A DNA stretch of 16,927 nt from an uncultured Lachnospira sp. (GTDB lineage Bacteria > Bacillota > Clostridia > Lachnospirales > Lachnospiraceae): assembly GCA_934358235.1 (NCBI GenBank), contig CAKRKK010000027.1, forward strand, positions 1-16,927, given 5' to 3'. Under the pieces are notes generated by a model. It worked only from the letters and a program-made list of their open reading frames with translations. It searched no databases and was not told the origin of the DNA. Every line of letters starts with the position of its first letter. The stretch's first letter is position 1. The position numbers were made by a program, and so were the translations under genes. Shown in pieces: positions 13,290-16,927 of this stretch.

Positions 13290-14642
13290 ATGGCCAATTA
13301 TAAAGTTGCCCTCGATGCAGGTCACGGCGGTAGTGACCCAGGTGCTGTATATAACGGCAGACGGGAAAAGGATGACACCCTGGATCTTGCCCTTGCCGTT
13401 GGAAATATTCTTAAAAAAAATGGCGTTGATGTTTTCTATACAAGAACTACTGATGAATACGAGACACCATTTAAAAAAGCAACTGATGCAAATAATTCCG
13501 GCGCCGACCTTTTTGTGTCTATTCACCGCAATTCATCTGAAACACCTAACCAGTATTCCGGTGTAGAAACTCTTGTTTTTAGTGATTCCGGCCTTAAGGC
13601 TGAGGTTGCCAGAAACATCAATAACCAGCTAGAAGATATAGGCTTTAAGAATCTTGGCGTTGATGAAAGAAAGAATCTCGTTGTACTTAAAAGAACTAAG
13701 ATGCCAGCAGTACTTGTCGAAGCTGGTTTCATAAATAATGATAAGGATAATTATATATTTGATCAGGAATTCGATAAAGTTGCAAATGCTATAGCCGATG
13801 GAATACTAGAAAGCATCCCTGTTGGTTCACGCAACTCTAATACTCCCCATTCAAACAGCAGCTACAACAAAGCTAACAGCTCCAATAATACCAGCAGTTC
13901 CAATAATGCCAATAGTTCCAACAATACCAACAGCTCCAACAATACCAATAGTTCCAACAATGCCAATAGTTCCAGCAACGCCAACAGTTCCAACAATACC
14001 AATAGTTCCAGCAATATCAACAGTTCCAGCAACGCCAGCAATTTAGGAGCTTCTAGTACTTTCTATGATTCTAGTAGTTTCGGTAATTCCGGTAATTCCG
14101 GCAATTCTTATAATTCCGGTAATTCCTATGATTCCGGCAGTTCTGGCAATTCCTATAATTCCAGTAATTTGGGCAGTTCTGGCAGTTCCTATGATTCCGG
14201 TAATTTCATCGGCACAAGCAGTTCTATTAATAGTGATAATGTCTCTTATAGATATGACATAACTCCAAAAACAGAGGCAGAAGGTATTACAGAAGGTATT
14301 AACAACTCTGATAATTATACTGCTGACACCGGATATAATCTCTGCAATGATAACTCCTGCAACAGCCTACACAATAACTCCTGCAGCAACACCTGCAATA
14401 GTGCATGCAATAATTCATATATACATCAGCCTCTCTACCGGGTTCAGACTGGTGCATACCACAATAAAGATAATGCAGACCGTTTATTAAACTCTCTACT
14501 TATAGATGGCTTCCCAGCCTTTATAATATATGAAGATGGTTACTACAAGGTACAGGTAGGTGCATTCGCCGAACTATCCAATGCAATTAAAATGGAACGA
14601 CGGCTAAGAAGATTTCATTATAGTACCTATATCGTTGTTTAG
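13290..14642 (+). CDS. N-acetylmuramoyl-L-alanine amidase with SPOR domain
   Basis: This 450-residue zinc amidase would cut the bond between MurNAc and L-alanine in peptidoglycan. The Amidase_3 domain (about 3-175) has its residues in place: H12 in DAGHGG, E26 in GRREKDD, H79 in FVSIHRNS, and catalytic E144 in LVEAGFINN. A long Ser/Asn/Gly linker (about 182-375) follows, made of tandem repeats and ending in a cluster of five cysteines (C352, C357, C365, C369, C373). The C-terminal SPOR domain (about 382-449, YRVQTGAY and YKVQVGAFAE) binds denuded glycans at division or engulfment septa. AGGAG lies 5 nt before ATG 13290; an ATG at 13266 in frame lacks a ribosome site. There is no signal peptide, odd for a wall enzyme. 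It resembles CwlC/CwlD-like amidases released on mother-cell lysis. Confidence 0.9.
   Translation: MANYKVALDAGHGGSDPGAVYNGRREKDDTLDLALAVGNILKKNGVDVFYTRTTDEYETPFKKATDANNSGADLFVSIHRNSSETPNQYSGVETLVFSDSGLKAEVARNINNQLEDIGFKNLGVDERKNLVVLKRTKMPAVLVEAGFINNDKDNYIFDQEFDKVANAIADGILESIPVGSRNSNTPHSNSSYNKANSSNNTSSSNNANSSNNTNSSNNTNSSNNANSSSNANSSNNTNSSSNINSSSNASNLGASSTFYDSSSFGNSGNSGNSYNSGNSYDSGSSGNSYNSSNLGSSGSSYDSGNFIGTSSSINSDNVSYRYDITPKTEAEGITEGINNSDNYTADTGYNLCNDNSCNSLHNNSCSNTCNSACNNSYIHQPLYRVQTGAYHNKDNADRLLNSLLIDGFPAFIIYEDGYYKVQVGAFAELSNAIKMERRLRRFHYSTYIVV
13875..14036 (+). repeat. 18-bp in-frame minisatellite in amidase linker
   Basis: Nine consecutive 18-bp units encode variants of NSSNNT (with A or I at the last position and S for N at some sites). 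Substitutions between units are mostly third-base or N/S and T/A changes, so the array has expanded by duplication and partly diverged. Confidence 0.85.
14082..14204 (+). repeat. Second Gly/Ser/Asn/Tyr repeat in amidase linker
   Basis: Codons 265-305 encode an irregular array of GNS, GNSY and DSG words (for example GNSGNSGNSYNSGNSYDSG). The basic DNA unit is a 9- to 12-bp word ending in AATTCCGG. It follows directly on the Asn/Ser array but has a different composition, suggesting separate expansion. Confidence 0.75.
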
Positions 14643-14719
14643 GTAAATTAATTACTATGTTGATAAACAGACGCTATAAAACTTTAGTGGTATTATATTA
14701 AGTAATGCTTTAGTTATCA

Positions 14720-14757
14720 GAAAGCTGATTGGGTATTTCTAATCACAATCAGCTTTC
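14720..14757. terminator. Hairpin after the amidase gene
   Basis: GAAAGCTGATTG (14720-14731) and CAATCAGCTTTC (14746-14757) form a perfect 12-bp stem with a 14-nt loop, 77 nt past the amidase stop. No T-tract follows on the plus strand, so termination is only suggested by position. Confidence 0.45.
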
Positions 14758-14830
14758 AAAATATGACTCTGATTGCCATTTTCTCATATAGGGTCACAAT
14801 CCCAATATATAGCTCAATTTTTCTACTGAA

Positions 14831-14920
14831 CACTTCAACTAATCTTTCGATTAATCACTTCAACCAATCACTTCAACTAATCTCTTCGACCAATTATTTC
14901 AACAAATCTCTTCAACAAAA
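14831..14920. repeat. 13-bp tandem repeat, seven units
   Basis: Seven head-to-tail units follow the pattern YWYTTCRAYHAAT, such as CACTTCAACTAAT; the second unit is 12 bp. The units start at 14831, 14844, 14856, 14869, 14882, 14895 and 14908. The array does not keep a protein frame with any gene. Confidence 0.8.
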
Positions 14921-14934
14921 GCTAACAAGCACAA

Positions 14935-14966
14935 GGGGGATTGAGTGTAAAAGCACTCAATCCCCC
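14935..14966. terminator. Strong GC-rich hairpin without T-tract
   Basis: GGGGGATTGAGTG (14935-14947) and CACTCAATCCCCC (14954-14966) form a perfect 13-bp stem with a 6-nt loop, the most stable local structure in the gap. Neither strand has a T-run next to it. It may be an mRNA 3'-end stabiliser or a bidirectional barrier between convergent genes. Confidence 0.55.
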
Positions 14967-15080
14967 TGCATTCCCCATCTGTGATTCCCCGTTGTTTTGA
15001 TAAGGTTTTTTATTATTATATTTCCTAGTTATGCATCCTATACAATGCCCTCCTTATAACAAACCTGGTGGCATACCAAG

Positions 15081-15187
15081 AACATCCTAGAAACGGTCTC
15101 ATAACATATTAATATGTTTCTAATAACATCCTAGAAGCACCCCTCATAACATATTAATAGCTTCCTTATAATCTCCTAAGAGCCCCT
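15081..15187. repeat. About 45-bp tandem direct repeat
   Basis: Copy one (15081-15124) and copy two (15125-15169) share AACATCCTAGAA and CTCATAACATATTAATA; a decayed third copy starts at 15170 (AATCTCCTAAGAGCCCCTC) and runs to the anti-sigma stop codon. Copy one contains the perfect 16-bp palindrome AACATATTAATATGTT (15103-15118), of which copy two keeps only the left part. Confidence 0.75.
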
Positions 15188-16240
15188 CTACTCAGCCTTA
15201 TAGATTGTTGCACCATGCCATTCTATTGAATCAATATCCTCAACGGCAACTACCTTCTTTAATCCGTATGTGATATCATACAGCTTTGTCCTTGCATTTC
15301 CTGATAAATCAGATAACTTAGTATCTGCCTCTACAACTGTGCCATTCTTAAGTGTTACTGTTAAAGCATTTCCTTTTTCAACTCCGAAGTACTTAAAGTC
15401 AATATCTCCAGTTCCCTTAAGAGCTACCTCGAATCCATTAGATTCAAGATCTGTAATTGTCAGATATTCGCCATCCTTGTATACTGACGGAACCTGTACA
15501 TCCGGCTTTGAAGATATAACTCCTGTACTACTGTCTTCAACCTGTGTCTCAAATGACCATTCGCCTGTTGCTATCTGTCTTTCTTCACGTTTTTCCTTAT
15601 CTTCTGTTGCATACGCACATCTTAAGTTTTCTGTTGATATTGTTATAGTACTTCCTACGAATTTAGTACCATCATTGTAATCAAGATTCATCTCTGCATA
15701 TATTTCTGTTCCATCCTCTGACATTCCATTAAAGAATATTGGCTGATATCCTGATCCGGAATTGATAGACTTGCCATTTAAGCTTACATGGGCTTTCTCA
15801 AAGTTGAACGAACCTATTATTGGCTTCATATCGCTTTCGTCATTAGGAATAATAGGGCTTCCATCCTTTGACTTAAATGTTAAGCTTACATAGAATCTTG
15901 AACCACTTGCAACATAATTGCCCCATATAACATCTATTGTTGAATCCTTTGCATTCTCCATATTATTACTGCTATATACACTTACTGTACTGTCATCATC
16001 TATATGAGATGAGAAGTTAACATTGCTTTGTGGCTTAAGATATTTCTGGTATGCATATGCTCCTGTATAAGTAATTCCTGATACTGCAAACACAACCGCT
16101 GCTGCCGCCGCAATATTTCTATACACCTTATACTTCTTATTCTTTTTTAAACTTACACGCTTATTCCTTGTTGGCTTTGCCTGCTCTACCCATTCCTGAT
16201 TAATATAATTCATTGAATTAAACAGCTTATTCTTATCCAT
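15188..16240 (-). CDS. Probable membrane anti-sigma factor (DUF4179 type)
   Basis: This 350-residue protein has a basic cytoplasmic N-terminus (about 1-41, rich in K and R), one membrane segment (about 42-64, IAAAAAVVFAVSGITYTGAY) and a large outward domain. The outward part opens with DSTIDVIWGNYVASGSRFYV (99-118) and ends in beta-rich sequence, as in DUF4179 proteins that follow ECF-type sigma genes in Clostridia. It would hold the neighbouring sigma factor inactive at the membrane until a signal outside releases it. GGAGG lies 5 nt before ATG 16240; upstream in-frame starts (ATG 16252, TTG 16270) lack that spacing. It starts 39 nt after the sigma gene and is surely cotranscribed. The signal is unknown. 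Confidence 0.75.
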   Translation of the reverse strand: MDKNKLFNSMNYINQEWVEQAKPTRNKRVSLKKNKKYKVYRNIAAAAAVVFAVSGITYTGAYAYQKYLKPQSNVNFSSHIDDDSTVSVYSSNNMENAKDSTIDVIWGNYVASGSRFYVSLTFKSKDGSPIIPNDESDMKPIIGSFNFEKAHVSLNGKSINSGSGYQPIFFNGMSEDGTEIYAEMNLDYNDGTKFVGSTITISTENLRCAYATEDKEKREERQIATGEWSFETQVEDSSTGVISSKPDVQVPSVYKDGEYLTITDLESNGFEVALKGTGDIDFKYFGVEKGNALTVTLKNGTVVEADTKLSDLSGNARTKLYDITYGLKKVVAVEDIDSIEWHGATIYKAE

Positions 16241-16279
16241 AAATACCTCCATTCTGTTGCCTCTACGCAACCCATTAAT

Positions 16280-16837
16280 TCATAATTCAACATCATTATT
16301 CTCAAGAAAAAGCTTAAGCTCTTTTCTCATTCTGTGAAGCGTTACCTTTACTGTGCTTTCACTTTTTCCTTGTAGCTGTGCTATCGTTCTGATTGGTTCT
16401 GAATACCAGTACCTTTGTATAAACATATTTCTCTTCTGGACTGGCACACCCTTTAAAAACTGGTCAAGCAACTCTCCAAGCCTCTCTTCATCCCCATCTG
16501 GTAAATTATCCTCTCTGCCGATGCATTGTTCCATCTCTGATGTAAGCTCTATTACATTGGAACTCCTCTTTAATGCTTTATCGTGCTCTATTCTTTTACA
16601 TATCAGATGTCTGCAGATAGTCGCTGAATATGCAAAAAGATATTTAGGTCTGTTCTGAGGGACTGACTTCCACACTTCATAAAATGTATCATTCACACAC
16701 TCTCTGGCATCCTCTTCACTATCCAACATATTCATAGCCAGTCTCATAAGCGGCCTCTGATACTTATCCATCAGCTCACTCATAACACTCTCATCTCTGT
16801 TAACTATCAAATCAATTATTTCTTCTTCGCTGCGCAC
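16280..16837 (-). CDS. ECF-type RNA polymerase sigma factor
   Basis: This 185-residue sigma-70 family protein has only regions 2 and 4, as group IV (ECF) factors do. Region 2 spans about 10-90 with DARECVNDTFYEVWKSVPQN (43-62), which binds the -10 and core polymerase, and YSATICRHLICKRI. Region 4 spans about 130-180, with a helix-turn-helix RTIAQLQGKSESTVKVTLHR (149-168) for the -35. The start is GTG 16837, preceded by AAGGA at 10 nt. The downstream gene is its probable anti-sigma factor. The upstream sequence resembles an ECF promoter, so the pair is probably autoregulated. Confidence 0.88.
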   Translation of the reverse strand: MRSEEEIIDLIVNRDESVMSELMDKYQRPLMRLAMNMLDSEEDARECVNDTFYEVWKSVPQNRPKYLFAYSATICRHLICKRIEHDKALKRSSNVIELTSEMEQCIGREDNLPDGDEERLGELLDQFLKGVPVQKRNMFIQRYWYSEPIRTIAQLQGKSESTVKVTLHRMRKELKLFLENNDVEL

Positions 16838-16864
16838 TTTTTATTTTTCCTTAATTCTGATTTT

Positions 16865-16876
16865 TGAAAGCTTTCA
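16865..16876. promoter_or_regulatory. Perfect 12-bp palindrome in the sigma gene leader
   Basis: TGAAAGCTTTCA is a perfect palindrome located just downstream of the predicted -10 of the sigma promoter and about 27 nt before the GTG. It could be an operator or simply part of the leader; no second copy was seen in the window. Confidence 0.35.
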
Positions 16877-16885
16877 CATATATAG

Positions 16886-16910
16886 TACGATTTTATTTCA
16901 TAAGGTTACA
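16886..16910 (-). promoter_or_regulatory. Putative ECF autoregulatory promoter
   Basis: On the minus strand, TGTAACCTTA (16910-16901) is followed, 15 nt after its AAC, by CGTA (16889-16886). ECF promoters typically have AAC at -35 and CGT at -10 at 15-17 nt spacing, so the element fits recognition by the sigma factor it precedes. The start would be near 16878. Confidence 0.5.
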
Positions 16911-16927
16911 TTTCTCTGACTTTTATT

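Larger units (their letters stand above)
14643..15187. other. Repeat-rich convergent intergenic region
   Basis: This 545-bp gap between the 3' ends of the amidase and anti-sigma genes contains a 12-bp hairpin (14720-14757), a 13-bp tandem array (14831-14920), a strong GC hairpin (14935-14966) and a 45-bp direct repeat (15081-15187). I see no gene in it. T-rich sequence on plus (about 14990-15027) follows the GC hairpin at a distance. Confidence 0.65.

Noticed and set aside
13822..14262. Pro/Ile/Val-rich open frames overlapping the amidase linker
   Set aside because: They are frame-shifted readings of the same Ser/Asn minisatellite and have no start signals.
14831..14920. CRISPR array
   Set aside because: The units are 13 bp and directly adjacent with no spacers, and no cas genes are present.

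Overview
The window looks like the chromosome of an anaerobic, AT-rich Gram-positive Clostridia, most likely a Lachnospiraceae (Roseburia/Coprococcus/Lachnospira-like) gut or rumen bacterium. The basis is protein style: an IF3 reading ISELMINEQIRDKEV, an ECF sigma factor paired with a DUF4179-type anti-sigma factor, a trigger-factor-like lipoprotein, an E. coli FucO-like alcohol dehydrogenase, strong GGAGG ribosome sites and long AT-rich intergenic spaces. No species is claimed.

Layout, left to right. 1-1409 (minus): the 5' part of an unrecognised gene that runs off the window, then an Rnl5/DraRnl-type RNA ligase with a hairpin terminator. 1830-2978 (plus): fucO-like lactaldehyde reductase. 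3096-5812 (minus): degV and pepF, translationally coupled by a TAATG overlap. 5915-6877 (plus): a double-GNAT acetyltransferase, transcribed from a promoter that appears superimposed on the degV promoter. 6954-7712 (minus): a YdcF/SanA-type membrane protein. 8125-8448 (plus): a KdgF-like cupin. 8449-9118: a gene-free block with three large inverted-repeat structures. 9119-10180 (minus): a trigger-factor-like lipoprotein. 10324-11814 (minus): the complete infC-rpmI-rplT operon with promoter, attenuator leader, an AUU start codon for infC and a final terminator. 11904-14642: a divergent pair, a SpoIID-like/peptidoglycan-binding protein (minus) and an amidase with a long repetitive linker and SPOR domain (plus); neither has a visible signal peptide. 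14643-15187: a repeat-rich convergent gap. 15188-16837 (minus): anti-sigma factor and ECF sigma factor, behind a promoter resembling an ECF autoregulatory one.

Most of the genes are housekeeping or stand-alone. The coherent units are the IF3/L35/L20 operon with its attenuator, the degV-pepF pair, the amidase/SpoIID-like wall pair, and the sigma/anti-sigma switch. The two carbohydrate genes (fucO for deoxyhexose end products, kdgF for uronates) are not in sugar operons here.

I found no CRISPR array, phage, insertion sequence, tRNA or rRNA. What the genes do not explain lies mostly in the DNA between them: a 155-bp and a roughly 235-bp palindromic element, short tandem repeats in both convergent gene gaps, in-frame minisatellites in two coding regions, and face-to-face promoters sharing the same hexamers.
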